Virus record (IMG/VR): IMGVR_UViG_3300042860_002589
Coordinates: 1-57,001 of that record
Source: a virus
DNA length: 57,001 nt
Direction: 5' to 3' (one strand)
Below the pieces are notes generated by a model. It was not told the DNA's origin. It searched no databases and was given only the letters and a program-made list of their open reading frames with translations. The translations under genes were made by a program, and so were the position numbers. Below, piece after piece: positions 8,682 through 15,956 of this stretch. Position 1 is the stretch's first letter; each line of letters begins with the position of its first letter.

Positions 8682-8864
8682 TTAAATAACGATGTGCTTA
8701 CGAGCTTGGATTGCACTGATTCTTTCAACGTCTGTGGTCTTGAGAATTACTTCTCCTGCTACACCACGACGGCCCATTGCAAGCTTTTCTGCATCTGTTT
8801 TGCTATTAGCTTTTACTACAGTTACAGTTTCTACTGTAAAGTATTTGAACTTATTCTCTGACAT
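8682..8864 (-). CDS. Small 60-residue protein sharing a domain with the phage metallophosphoesterase
   Basis: A 60-residue protein with a clear ribosome binding site (AAAGGA before the ATG at 8864). It is followed by a strong terminator, so it is the last gene of its transcription unit and may be well expressed. Residues 8-47 align with the first 45 residues of the metallophosphoesterase encoded at 37540-38808: both show Y-x-V-x-T, then V-K-A, A-x-x-L-A-x-G, G-E-(V/I), and a V-E near the end. This suggests a free-standing copy of a small alpha/beta domain. Its function is not known; a binding or adaptor domain is a reasonable guess. Confidence 0.75.
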   Translation of the reverse strand: MSENKFKYFTVETVTVVKANSKTDAEKLAMGRRGVAGEVILKTTDVERISAIQARKHIVI

Positions 8865-8874
8865 TTTTTTTCCT

Positions 8875-9282
8875 TTATTGGTTTGTTGGATAATGTGTTG
8901 ATATGTATTCTACAGCATCGGCAACGCTGTCAGCAAGTTTTGTCGACATATATTTCATATAGGGTCGATCACTATTTTGCTTTGAGCATATGACTATTAC
9001 GGGTTGATCGTTTAGTTTTGCGTATGCCATTTCGAAGTCAGTGCCTATGTAGGCTCTATCTTCTAGCATGTATTCTACCAGCAAAATGTCTGATCGTTTC
9101 TGCATAAACAGATTTTTTTGCACTATTTCTTCAGCTGACATAGTATCGTCTTCTGATATAGAAGTAGGGTCAAGAACCTTATAGTCTCTCTGCTTAAGAA
9201 GCTCGGTAGCTTCTTTTCTCCAGCCAAGAGCATAGTCGCCTACGTAATCCATTGCACCAGCTAAATAAACTGTAACACTCAT
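8875..9282 (-). CDS. Nucleoside 2-deoxyribosyltransferase-like protein
   Basis: A 135-residue protein resembling the nucleoside 2-deoxyribosyltransferase/DUF4406 group. It has a MSVTVYLAGAMD start, the LDPTS segment, an SDILLVEYM strand, and the GTDFEMAYA motif with the acidic residue expected in the active site. Members move deoxyribose between bases or hydrolyse nucleotides. The start at 9282 is chosen because it forms an ATGA overlap with the preceding stop. Position among ThyX, ribonucleotide reductase and repair genes fits a role in nucleotide salvage or modified-base metabolism. Confidence 0.65.
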   Translation of the reverse strand: MSVTVYLAGAMDYVGDYALGWRKEATELLKQRDYKVLDPTSISEDDTMSAEEIVQKNLFMQKRSDILLVEYMLEDRAYIGTDFEMAYAKLNDQPVIVICSKQNSDRPYMKYMSTKLADSVADAVEYISTHYPTNQ

Positions 9283-9683
9283 ACTGGCCAACTATATTCT
9301 AGGTCTGTGGGCTCATCAAAAAATTGGCTATAATATTCATAGTCTTTTCTTAATAAGTTAGACCTATGTGATCTGTGGAATTCTTCATCGCCAAACCAGC
9401 TCGGCATTTGTGGAGACGGAATTAATATTTCCTCAAACTGCATGTTGTTTTTATACCCTCTATTGATCCATTCTTGGATAGTATAATTCTGGTAAACCTG
9501 TAGAGCAGATTCGTAGCCTGACCACATACGTGTTACTGGGTGATTTCTCCAACCTTTTGTTGGTGTACGATCAAGTAATATGTTTAAAACTTGAAAAGTT
9601 TCTACGCGCTGCTTGCCAAGTCTACGATAATCTAATACCCGAACTGATTCTTGTAGATCTGCGTATGGTAAAAATGTTTGCAT
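9279..9683 (-). CDS. Pyrimidine dimer DNA glycosylase family protein (MSMEG_6728/T4 endonuclease V-like)
   Basis: A 134-residue protein beginning MQTFLPYADL. It has LDYRRLGKQRVE (about 18-29), GWRNHPVTRMW (about 43-53) and a following YESALQVY segment. This is the pattern of the small helical family related to T4 endonuclease V and the actinobacterial MSMEG_6728 proteins. The likely role is incision of UV-damaged DNA; direct activity has not been shown from sequence. The start overlaps the thermonuclease stop as TAATG. The downstream gene is coupled by ATGA. Confidence 0.75.
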   Translation of the reverse strand: MQTFLPYADLQESVRVLDYRRLGKQRVETFQVLNILLDRTPTKGWRNHPVTRMWSGYESALQVYQNYTIQEWINRGYKNNMQFEEILIPSPQMPSWFGDEEFHRSHRSNLLRKDYEYYSQFFDEPTDLEYSWPV

Positions 9684-10084
9684 TATGCCTTCTTAAATTC
9701 ATTAAAAGTTTTGTCGCCTACGCCAAAGTATTCTCTAGCTAGTCCAGCCTTAACAATTTCTGTGTTAAGACATTCGCCAGCTTCGTTCCATACTCTAGCA
9801 AGTATTCTACCATACTTTTCATTCTTATCTAGAATTGTTTCTATCTTCACCTTACTACCAGCTTTTTTAATCCATTGATCAGTAAATTCTTTTGCAGCGA
9901 GTCCCATCTTCTTTTCTTCAAGGTTTGTAGTACGACTTTCGGGGGTGTTAACGCCATAAAGTCTTACGCTCTTTGGCCCAAGGTGTACTTCGAATCCAAG
10001 ATCAATATTTATCTTGAACGTATCTCCATCTACTACTTTAATTACTTCTGCGTTGTATAAATAAACATTAAATTGATCTGACAT
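9683..10084 (-). CDS. Thermonuclease (staphylococcal nuclease-like)
   Basis: A 133-residue Ca-dependent nuclease of the SNase family. Active-site residues are present: VVDGDTF with D19 and D21, SVRLYGVNTPES with R41 and E49, and the EKYGRILA segment with the second catalytic Arg near residue 95. There is no signal peptide, so it acts in the cytoplasm. It could degrade host DNA or RNA, or trim intermediates in repair. A ribosome binding site AGAAGA precedes the ATG at 10084. A second SNase-like domain lies at the C-terminus of the giant hub protein. Confidence 0.88.
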   Translation of the reverse strand: MSDQFNVYLYNAEVIKVVDGDTFKINIDLGFEVHLGPKSVRLYGVNTPESRTTNLEEKKMGLAAKEFTDQWIKKAGSKVKIETILDKNEKYGRILARVWNEAGECLNTEIVKAGLAREYFGVGDKTFNEFKKA

Positions 10085-10114
10085 TTTATCTTCTTTCTAT
10101 TGTTGTGTAAAAAT

Positions 10115-10120
10115 ATTATA
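10115..10120 (-). promoter_or_regulatory. Candidate -10 promoter element
   Basis: A TATAAT hexamer on the minus strand, preceded by TAC, lies 31 bases upstream of the thermonuclease start and overlaps the stop of the GlcNAc-transferase-like gene. No good -35 box is seen 16-18 bases upstream. AT-rich DNA makes chance matches likely. Confidence 0.25.
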
Positions 10121-11021
10121 GTATTTTTTTAAAATATTCATCATATAGTTCTTTTGTTTCAGCTCCCCAAAAACCAAAATTTAGACCTTGATAAAATCTT
10201 TTGCCATGCCAGCCTTTTCTGGTCTGATCAAAATCATACCTTAAAAATTCATATTTAATATCATCTTTATATTTTTCTTCTGTGAAACCGCCATGTTCGC
10301 CTTTACCCAATGTGGATATAGGTGTTATGTCTGAACTAAAAAACCTATAACCTCTAGTGGATGCTCTAAGAGCTGTTATTTCTTGCTCTGGATCCATTAA
10401 TATAAATGGATTATAAGAAATATCATATAAAAATTTTGATTCGCCGAATAAGAAACCACCATAACAAAGGTAGTGCTCAAGAAATTTTCCAAGAATCTTT
10501 TCTTCCGACTCTCTAGAATGGTCTGGATGAGTCTTAACATCTCCTTCCCTATAAAGAGGGTAAGCTTTAATTCCATAAAAGTTTTTTATGTAAGCTTGAT
10601 CATTATCGAAATAATCTTTTTCACGATGCCAAGCTAACGATTGCGATATCAAAGGTTTATCGCAATACTGCAATAACTCCTTTAGGTCGCCTAGCAATCG
10701 TGTGTCCCAGCCTTTTGCAAAAATTGTGTGTGCATCTAGCTGCAAAAAATATTCTTCATCTTCTAAAAGACTTGCTGCAGCTACCCTAGCCAGCCCAAGA
10801 CCTAGTGGATTTTTATATGTTACATTAACGCATCTCACATTTTTGTAACCAGAAAAATCTTCAAATTCAAGGTTGTTTGTTTTCTGGTTAAAGATTCCAA
10901 TATATACATTGTGTGGGTTATCCGCCTTTGCAAAAGCATCTTCTACAGTTATGTGCGTAAACTTTTCGTTAAAAGCTGGAATCGCTATAAATATATGGTC
11001 ATTAAATATATGGTCATTCAT
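10116..11021 (-). CDS. GlcNAc-transferase-like glycosyltransferase (GnT51/PF11397 type)
   Basis: A 301-residue protein resembling the Skp1 GlcNAc-transferase family. It has an N-terminal FIAIPAFNEKF strand, a conserved NPLGLGLAR segment (71-79), and LQLDAHTIFAKGWD (94-107), whose D-A-H triad replaces the usual DxD and is followed by the typical G-W-D. FGESKF and LMDPEQE further on also suit the family. Eukaryotic members add GlcNAc to hydroxyproline on a protein; phage members have unknown acceptors. The first eleven residues contain a direct repeat, NDHIF twice, caused by a 15-bp tandem duplication. It lies 8 bp after a family 2 glycosyltransferase gene. Confidence 0.75.
   Translation of the reverse strand: MNDHIFNDHIFIAIPAFNEKFTHITVEDAFAKADNPHNVYIGIFNQKTNNLEFEDFSGYKNVRCVNVTYKNPLGLGLARVAAASLLEDEEYFLQLDAHTIFAKGWDTRLLGDLKELLQYCDKPLISQSLAWHREKDYFDNDQAYIKNFYGIKAYPLYREGDVKTHPDHSRESEEKILGKFLEHYLCYGGFLFGESKFLYDISYNPFILMDPEQEITALRASTRGYRFFSSDITPISTLGKGEHGGFTEEKYKDDIKYEFLRYDFDQTRKGWHGKRFYQGLNFGFWGAETKELYDEYFKKIL
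10988..11017. repeat. Perfect 15-bp tandem duplication in a glycosyltransferase 5' end
   Basis: Two identical 15-base units (10988-11002 and 11003-11017) lie head to tail within the first eleven codons of the GlcNAc-transferase-like gene. Being a multiple of three, the duplication keeps the frame and repeats the peptide NDHIF. Confidence 0.9.
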
Positions 11022-11028
11022 GAGTTAG

Positions 11029-11832
11029 CTAGTCTCGTTCGATCCCCATATGATCGCAAGCTTTTCTAAAAATTTCTCTTGATATAGGGAAGTAATGATC
11101 TACGTGGCTGATCCCTTCTCCGGGCTTTGCCGACGAAGCGTGCCAGCTATGTCCAATTGATACGCTACCGTCATAGACTACGTTATAGCCTAAGTGGCGG
11201 GCAAAATAAGAACACCATGTTTCTTCGTAGTAATGTGGAGTAGGCAGGAACGCGCCTAGAGCCTCAGGATGGATCTCTTTATACTTAGGATGGTTTAACA
11301 TAGCGTCCCATACTTCTCTTCTTATAAAGTAAGCTGATCCAGATATTGTGATACAGTTTACTCTGTCTCTAAACATTGTATCTTCGGGATCACTCAACAT
11401 CCAACCTCTCATGATTGGTTGTGCGCCAGTGCCCGTCATGCCGGCATGCGTTACTCGACCGTGTTCGTCTCTTTGCTTAGGGCCCAATATGTGTATGTCG
11501 GGGTTGCTATCGAAGATTGCTTGTATCTTATCTACATCATCGTTAGTCATCCATACATCAGAATTCAGCAAGCCTATTATATCTGAATTAGTTTTGCTGC
11601 CCATATAGTTACAAGCAGCAGCGTACCCTATGTTCTTTCTCAAAAACAAATTTTCTATATGATAGTTATGACCAGTTTGTCTAATGAACTCTATAAATTC
11701 GTCAGTAGAATCATTGTCTGTTATATGTAGCTTCCAGTTCCTATTTTTATCGCCTAGGTCAGAATGAAGGGTATCCAAAAATCGCTTCATTAGACCAGCA
11801 GTGTTATGGTTTACTACGCACAAGTCTATCAT
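11029..11832 (-). CDS. Family 2 glycosyltransferase, rhamnosyltransferase-like
   Basis: A 267-residue GT-A protein. MIDLCVVNHNT starts the nucleotide-binding fold, ITDNDSTDEF (about 36-45) matches the D-N-x-S-x-D motif, and LRKNIGYAAACN (64-75) is typical of rhamnosyl/galactofuranosyl-type family 2 enzymes. LLNSDVWM (88-95) holds the metal-binding Asp. A later HYYEETWCSYFAR segment carries the catalytic-type E/D-D/E-x-W-like region. There is no membrane segment, so the enzyme is cytoplasmic. The start overlaps the previous stop as ATGA. Confidence 0.85.
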   Translation of the reverse strand: MIDLCVVNHNTAGLMKRFLDTLHSDLGDKNRNWKLHITDNDSTDEFIEFIRQTGHNYHIENLFLRKNIGYAAACNYMGSKTNSDIIGLLNSDVWMTNDDVDKIQAIFDSNPDIHILGPKQRDEHGRVTHAGMTGTGAQPIMRGWMLSDPEDTMFRDRVNCITISGSAYFIRREVWDAMLNHPKYKEIHPEALGAFLPTPHYYEETWCSYFARHLGYNVVYDGSVSIGHSWHASSAKPGEGISHVDHYFPISREIFRKACDHMGIERD

Positions 11833-12065
11833 ACTGAACAGCCTAATATTCTGTAGGCATCTTTCCCATTCAAGCCCATTTTAATCATAGTGTCATATTT
11901 ATCTTGAGCTTTTACTAATGAATCGTCAGTAAAAAATTCTTCTAGTCTATTTCTCAACTGTTTTTCTGTAGGCTCGATGAAGCTACCACGATTAGGTTTC
12001 TGGTTCTTGTTGTAATATAATTGCAACATCACAAAAGTTACTCCGGCTACTGCAAGACCAAGCAT
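11829..12065 (-). CDS. Small membrane-anchored protein
   Basis: A 78-residue protein starting MLGLAVAGVTFVMLQLYYNK. This is a single hydrophobic N-terminal segment followed by basic residues, which suggests an anchor with the rest in the cytoplasm or a signal-anchor. The remainder is charged and helical, ending LNGKDAYRILGCSV. The ATG at 12065 is preferred because GGGAG stands seven bases before it and it follows the upstream stop by a few bases. In-frame ATGs at 12083/12086 are alternatives. Function is unknown. It is translationally coupled to the following glycosyltransferase gene. Confidence 0.6.
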   Translation of the reverse strand: MLGLAVAGVTFVMLQLYYNKNQKPNRGSFIEPTEKQLRNRLEEFFTDDSLVKAQDKYDTMIKMGLNGKDAYRILGCSV

Positions 12066-12069
12066 CTTC

Positions 12070-12312
12070 TTACTCCCATTCATCATAGCCCACTTCTTCT
12101 TGCGGTACAAATTGGTTTTCGTTTATAGCTGATCTTACACGTAATGCAAGATCGTTAATTTTGGCTTTCAATTGCTTGTCTTCTTCTTTTCTCAAAGCAG
12201 ATTCTAACACCTCAGCTATAGACAAAAGCTCACTAGTTTGCATTATAACAAACGCTTCGTAAGGTTTGAGTTTGATATTAATTTTTTTCTTAGATACTTG
12301 TTTCTTTGTCAT
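12070..12312 (-). CDS. Hypothetical 80-residue helical protein
   Basis: An 80-residue protein with a lysine-rich N-terminus (TKKQVSKKKINIKLKPYEAF) followed by two amphipathic helices and an acidic tail. AGAAGAAG directly precedes the ATG at 12312. It overlaps the upstream gene by 23 bp and is part of a run of small accessory genes next to ThyX. No family is recognised and no function is proposed. Confidence 0.6.
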   Translation of the reverse strand: MTKKQVSKKKINIKLKPYEAFVIMQTSELLSIAEVLESALRKEEDKQLKAKINDLALRVRSAINENQFVPQEEVGYDEWE

Positions 12313-12502
12313 CTTCTTCTTCTATCTGATAAACACAAAGGTCATTTGTGTCTGGTTCAAATGTAACGAATAATACTTTTTTACTCTTTGGGTCTATGCC
12401 CTGTGGTGCAGGTGTTTCCATTGCTATCTTCTTAGAAGAACATCCATACACCTGGCTAACGCCTTCATACAAAACTATATAGTTTAATTTTGACGCTGCC
12501 AT
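12290..12502 (-). CDS. Hypothetical 70-residue protein
   Basis: A 70-residue protein beginning MAASKLNYIVLYEGVSQVYG and ending in an acidic, low-complexity tail (EEEDDKE). It has beta-strand-like segments (VLFVTFEPD) but no recognised motif. The ribosome binding site is weak. A TGCTATAAT element, an extended -10-like sequence, lies 43 bases upstream inside the preceding small membrane-protein gene, so it may have its own promoter. Function is unknown. Confidence 0.55.
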   Translation of the reverse strand: MAASKLNYIVLYEGVSQVYGCSSKKIAMETPAPQGIDPKSKKVLFVTFEPDTNDLCVYQIEEEDDKETSI

Positions 12503-12540
12503 TTATTGTATCTCTATCTTTTTTGCTGCTACTAACATAG

Positions 12541-12708
12541 CTATATTATAGCAAGTGCCAAACCAGAAATTGCGCCTATAGCCAAAGATAATGAGATCAT
12601 TTGGTATCTTGTTCTTTTATTCTTCTCTAGTTGCAAGACGTTGTTTAGCGAAACTAACCAGTTAATACAGACTGAGAATGTTACCAGCAATAAAATATCG
12701 ATAAACAT
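12541..12708 (-). CDS. Hypothetical 55-residue protein with two membrane segments
   Basis: A short frame from the ATG at 12708 to the TAG at 12543-12541. The start overlaps the ThyX stop as TAATG, which is the usual coupling seen in this genome and is the main support. The product begins MFIDILLLVTFSVCINWLV and ends with a second hydrophobic stretch (SLSLAIGAISGLALAII), with a basic loop between. It would be a small hairpin membrane protein. A holin-like or membrane-perturbing role cannot be excluded, but nothing in the sequence shows it. Confidence 0.6.
   Translation of the reverse strand: MFIDILLLVTFSVCINWLVSLNNVLQLEKNKRTRYQMISLSLAIGAISGLALAII
12545..12553 (-). promoter_or_regulatory. Candidate extended -10 promoter
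   Basis: The minus strand reads TGCTATAAT here, an extended -10-like sequence, 43 bases before the start of the 70-residue protein gene. The same nine bases occur before the metallophosphoesterase gene (38844-38852). No clear -35 box is present, and it overlaps the end of the small membrane-protein gene. Confidence 0.3.
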
Positions 12709-13478
12709 TAGTTTCTACCCACTAAGCACGATATGGAAACAGGATACAGCGGTTGCACTAATTTATAGACTGCATCAGCGTACTGCTGTATTTCTTTTTG
12801 CGATTCTTCTGCCAGTCTTTGATTCAAGAACAAAGCTACTGACTGTAAGCTGGCTGACCATCTGTAAACTACGTTCATAGCATAGGCCGGCAAGAACAAT
12901 CGGGCCTGCTCAGGGGCCACCCCATTTTCCATAGCCATATTATAAAGTGCTTCACCCTGCTCTATATATCGGTTGAGCTCGTTGGTCAATACAGAGCCGA
13001 TCCAGGGGCCTACAGAGCCTCCAGAGCCCTGCTTCTTGTCCTCTGGGGCCATGCGCCAATCTTCTACTCCTGGGACATAGAAATCAGGGTCCATAGTTAT
13101 GTATCTTCTAGACGACTCATTCCAGGAATCCATTGTATGGTCAGACCCGACTACGTATTTCCAGTGTTGTCTAGCAACCATAAGCGGAGCCTTAAATTCG
13201 AACGTGATAAAAGCGTGCCTAAACGGTGACATGTGATTTTCTCTAGCTAAAAAATTAATCAATCTAGCATCTGCGACTGTCAGTTCTTTGGTTGTATTCT
13301 CTTTAGCAAAAGAGGCTCTAGCTGCATTAACTACAGAAACGTCAGTCCCCATATGATCAACTAATTTTACGTACCCATTATTCAATACAGGGATTAAATG
13401 ATCGCTTTCTTTATCTATTCCAGAAGTAACTACCGGTGAGATCTCTGAAAAGTTTTCATCAGATTCTTCTATCTTCAT
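12708..13478 (-). CDS. thyX: Flavin-dependent thymidylate synthase ThyX
   Basis: This enzyme makes dTMP from dUMP using FAD, NADPH and methylene-tetrahydrofolate. The protein has DVSVVNAARASF, ENHMSPFRHAFITFEF and WNESSRRYI, all typical of ThyX. The canonical RHRx7S signature is not exact: the region reads ARQHWKYVVG, with an insertion before the N-E-x-S-R-R-Y segment, as in some phage subfamilies. The ATG at 13478 (256 residues) is preferred because GGAG stands six bases before it. An earlier in-frame start at 13505 has no such site. With the ribonucleotide reductase it forms a dNTP-supply pair. Confidence 0.9.
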   Translation of the reverse strand: MKIEESDENFSEISPVVTSGIDKESDHLIPVLNNGYVKLVDHMGTDVSVVNAARASFAKENTTKELTVADARLINFLARENHMSPFRHAFITFEFKAPLMVARQHWKYVVGSDHTMDSWNESSRRYITMDPDFYVPGVEDWRMAPEDKKQGSGGSVGPWIGSVLTNELNRYIEQGEALYNMAMENGVAPEQARLFLPAYAMNVVYRWSASLQSVALFLNQRLAEESQKEIQQYADAVYKLVQPLYPVSISCLVGRN

Positions 13479-13806
13479 CTTCTTCTCCATCTTCGCTATC
13501 GTCATAATACTCTACCATAGAATCCACATAAAAGATAGCTATAGCTTCTCTAAGTTTTTCTGAACTAAAATAAAGATCTTCAATCATATCATACACAGAT
13601 TTATCTAAAGAAAACAAAGGGTCATTAAGTAAATCATTCAACACCATATTAATATCAATATTAGAGTAGTTTAAAGATTCAATTATATTTAAATACTTTT
13701 GTATTTGATTAATCTTCTCTTCTTGTATTATTTTATCTACATTATCTATGGCGATTTCTTCTGTTATTTCTGAAAATTTATTATTTAAATCATCTTTTTC
13801 AGACAT
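13459..13806 (-). CDS. Hypothetical acidic 115-residue protein
   Basis: A 115-residue, strongly acidic, mostly helical protein. The C-terminus is an Asp/Glu-rich stretch (DDSEDGEEDED), and the centre is rich in Ile, Leu and Asn. It starts 4 bases after a GGGG-containing ribosome binding site and overlaps the ThyX start by 20 bp. It lies between ribonucleotide reductase and ThyX. No domain is recognised. An acidic DNA-mimic or protein-binding role would be speculation. Confidence 0.6.
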   Translation of the reverse strand: MSEKDDLNNKFSEITEEIAIDNVDKIIQEEKINQIQKYLNIIESLNYSNIDINMVLNDLLNDPLFSLDKSVYDMIEDLYFSSEKLREAIAIFYVDSMVEYYDDSEDGEEDEDRRI

Positions 13807-13835
13807 AATACCCCATTCTTAAGTTGATGGATTAA

Positions 13836-15938
13836 TTAACCTTTAACGTTTTCCTTAATGAACTTTATTTCGCATGAGTCTGTAGTGCAATAGTTTTCTC
13901 CAATTGCATCTGCTGCAAGTCCAGCATAGACTCCAGAGAAATCAATTGGGAACAAGTCCATTGACCCCTGCTTGTATTCTTCTTCTGTTATTTGCGTGTA
14001 CGGCATTTGCGGATAGGTCATGTTCCCTGAAGGTAGAAATGATACTGTCTTTAACTGACCATCGTACATGTGCAAAACAGTTCCAACGTGTTGAGATTCC
14101 GTTTCTGGATTAAAAGAAACAGTGACAGAGACTGAGTTATCTGACCAGTATCTTTGGGCAACGGCAGCGAGTGACATCTTTTCAAAGATTGTTACATCAC
14201 GCTCTGCTCTCTTTGCCCCAGATTCAATCGGAAAAAATACAACTGACGTTGTATCAGGAGATTCTGACGCTGGTTCAACTCTATAGTTAGCCATTTTAAA
14301 TAATGGCAACATTGGGTCTTCGTTTGAGAATCTAATTGCACGATTAAAGAACTTTCCACCTGGGGTCCAGTGGACTCCTGGAGACTGTCCAGCAAGGATC
14401 GATACAGTACCTGATGGCTTCACTGTTGTCATCTTAATTGATTCGCGCACACCAAGCCACTCAGAATAAATATTATCATATCTCTGAATTGTCTTGTATC
14501 CTTGGTCCATCCAGTCACGAAGTACAGGCATCCCGTTTATGTCTGCAAAGTCTGCTACTCCAGACATTGAAGTACCTATGCGTCGGTTACGTTGCATGAT
14601 TGCATTAGTCTCTTCCCAATGGGTTGGAAGGAGTGTTACGGTCTTAGCATAGAGATAGGCAAACTTTAAAGTTCTCTTATAATCTTCCAGGGAGTCATGT
14701 CGGCCTAAGTATGTCTCCACTAATGTGCAGCACTCGTAGGACTCAAGGGACTGCTCAGCACATGGGTTGAAACCTGCTACCCTATGATCTTTGTTATTAA
14801 CCGCGTCAGCAAGACGCCCATACTTGCGAGCCATGTCCATCCAAATAACCCCTGGCTCACCATTTCTAGCGATGCCATCAACGATAGGAGAAAGGTCTTG
14901 ACCAACAGAAACCTCTACTGAGTTATTGGACATCCAACCCCAGCCTGGGTTTTCTGAGTCATATGAATTTCTTTCTGGAAATACTTCAGCGTTCTTTAAG
15001 TTTAGAAAATCTTGATCGTCAATTCTACCAATCAAAAGCTCTGCTGATCGTCTTACGTTTCCTGAGACTACACAGACACCAATTAAGTTTCCTATATCAG
15101 CTATGTCTTTTCGTGTTAACTTCTCACCTGCACGACCTAAGAATAGCTTTCTAATTGCCTCGTGTAATTTCATTAAAGGAGCTGGACCAGATGCTGTTCC
15201 TCCAAATGTTTTAATTGGACTACCCAATGGACGAATAAGTGTATAGTCAAATTGGATAGGATTTTGATCCGGCTTTAAGAAAGAGTTAATTAAATCGCCA
15301 GTAGCTCTTGCCCAGCTCTCACGATCATCAGCAATAGCATCTACAACAGAAGCTTTTGTTGGCTCATATATTGTAAAGTCTTTATCTGCACCTTTGTCGT
15401 CAAATCCTACGCCTACTCCCAACATGGACGCTTCCATCAAGAACATGAACGGCTTAGCTGGATTAGCCTTTGTCATTTCTGCTGTGCTAACAAAGGCACA
15501 GTTCTGCAGTGCAGCTGAGTTCTTATGAACGTTAACAATCTGTGTTCCCATCATCCAAAGTCCACGACCTGGTGGTGTCCACTTAAAGTTGAACAAGCGA
15601 TCAAAAGCTTCCTTTGCTGAAGCCTGAGCCTTTGCGTCATTCCATGGAAGGCGGCTCTTCTTGCAGTGATCTTTTTGCAAAGAGTACATGCCGTTAATAA
15701 CTCTTTCGCATACATCAACCCATGTCTCTTTTGTGCCATCTTCTTTTAGTCTTGAATACGTGCGGAGAAATGTTATCTCTCCAACGGAGTTTCCAGCTGC
15801 GTCAACATAACCAAATGGCGCAGTTTTGCTCCTATATGACTGGACAAAATCATCAGTAATCCTAAACGCAAAAGTACTAGTCGACTTGGTTTCGATTGGG
15901 AATAAGTCAGGATTGCCGTTTTCTATTTCTTCTAACAC
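13836..15938 (-). CDS. Adenosylcobalamin-dependent (class II, monomeric) ribonucleoside-triphosphate reductase
   Basis: This enzyme converts ribonucleotides to deoxyribonucleotides with a cobalamin radical. The 700-residue length and motifs match the monomeric RTPR type. C147 in LQNCAFVS and the second Cys of the pair act in reduction. NPCAEQ (about 391-396) holds the thiyl-radical Cys and catalytic Glu. The C-terminal CTTDSC pair (684 and 689) regenerates the active site. No small-subunit gene (NrdB) is seen nearby, as expected for class II. The start is GTG at 15938, preceded by AAGGAG. Dependence on B12 means the host must make or import it. Confidence 0.92.
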   Translation of the reverse strand: MLEEIENGNPDLFPIETKSTSTFAFRITDDFVQSYRSKTAPFGYVDAAGNSVGEITFLRTYSRLKEDGTKETWVDVCERVINGMYSLQKDHCKKSRLPWNDAKAQASAKEAFDRLFNFKWTPPGRGLWMMGTQIVNVHKNSAALQNCAFVSTAEMTKANPAKPFMFLMEASMLGVGVGFDDKGADKDFTIYEPTKASVVDAIADDRESWARATGDLINSFLKPDQNPIQFDYTLIRPLGSPIKTFGGTASGPAPLMKLHEAIRKLFLGRAGEKLTRKDIADIGNLIGVCVVSGNVRRSAELLIGRIDDQDFLNLKNAEVFPERNSYDSENPGWGWMSNNSVEVSVGQDLSPIVDGIARNGEPGVIWMDMARKYGRLADAVNNKDHRVAGFNPCAEQSLESYECCTLVETYLGRHDSLEDYKRTLKFAYLYAKTVTLLPTHWEETNAIMQRNRRIGTSMSGVADFADINGMPVLRDWMDQGYKTIQRYDNIYSEWLGVRESIKMTTVKPSGTVSILAGQSPGVHWTPGGKFFNRAIRFSNEDPMLPLFKMANYRVEPASESPDTTSVVFFPIESGAKRAERDVTIFEKMSLAAVAQRYWSDNSVSVTVSFNPETESQHVGTVLHMYDGQLKTVSFLPSGNMTYPQMPYTQITEEEYKQGSMDLFPIDFSGVYAGLAADAIGENYCTTDSCEIKFIKENVKG

Positions 15939-15956
15939 TTTTTATGTCTCCTTGTT

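Noticed and set aside
14192-15739. Two short minus-strand frames within the ribonucleotide reductase gene
   Set aside because: Alternative frames of a conserved enzyme with no independent support.
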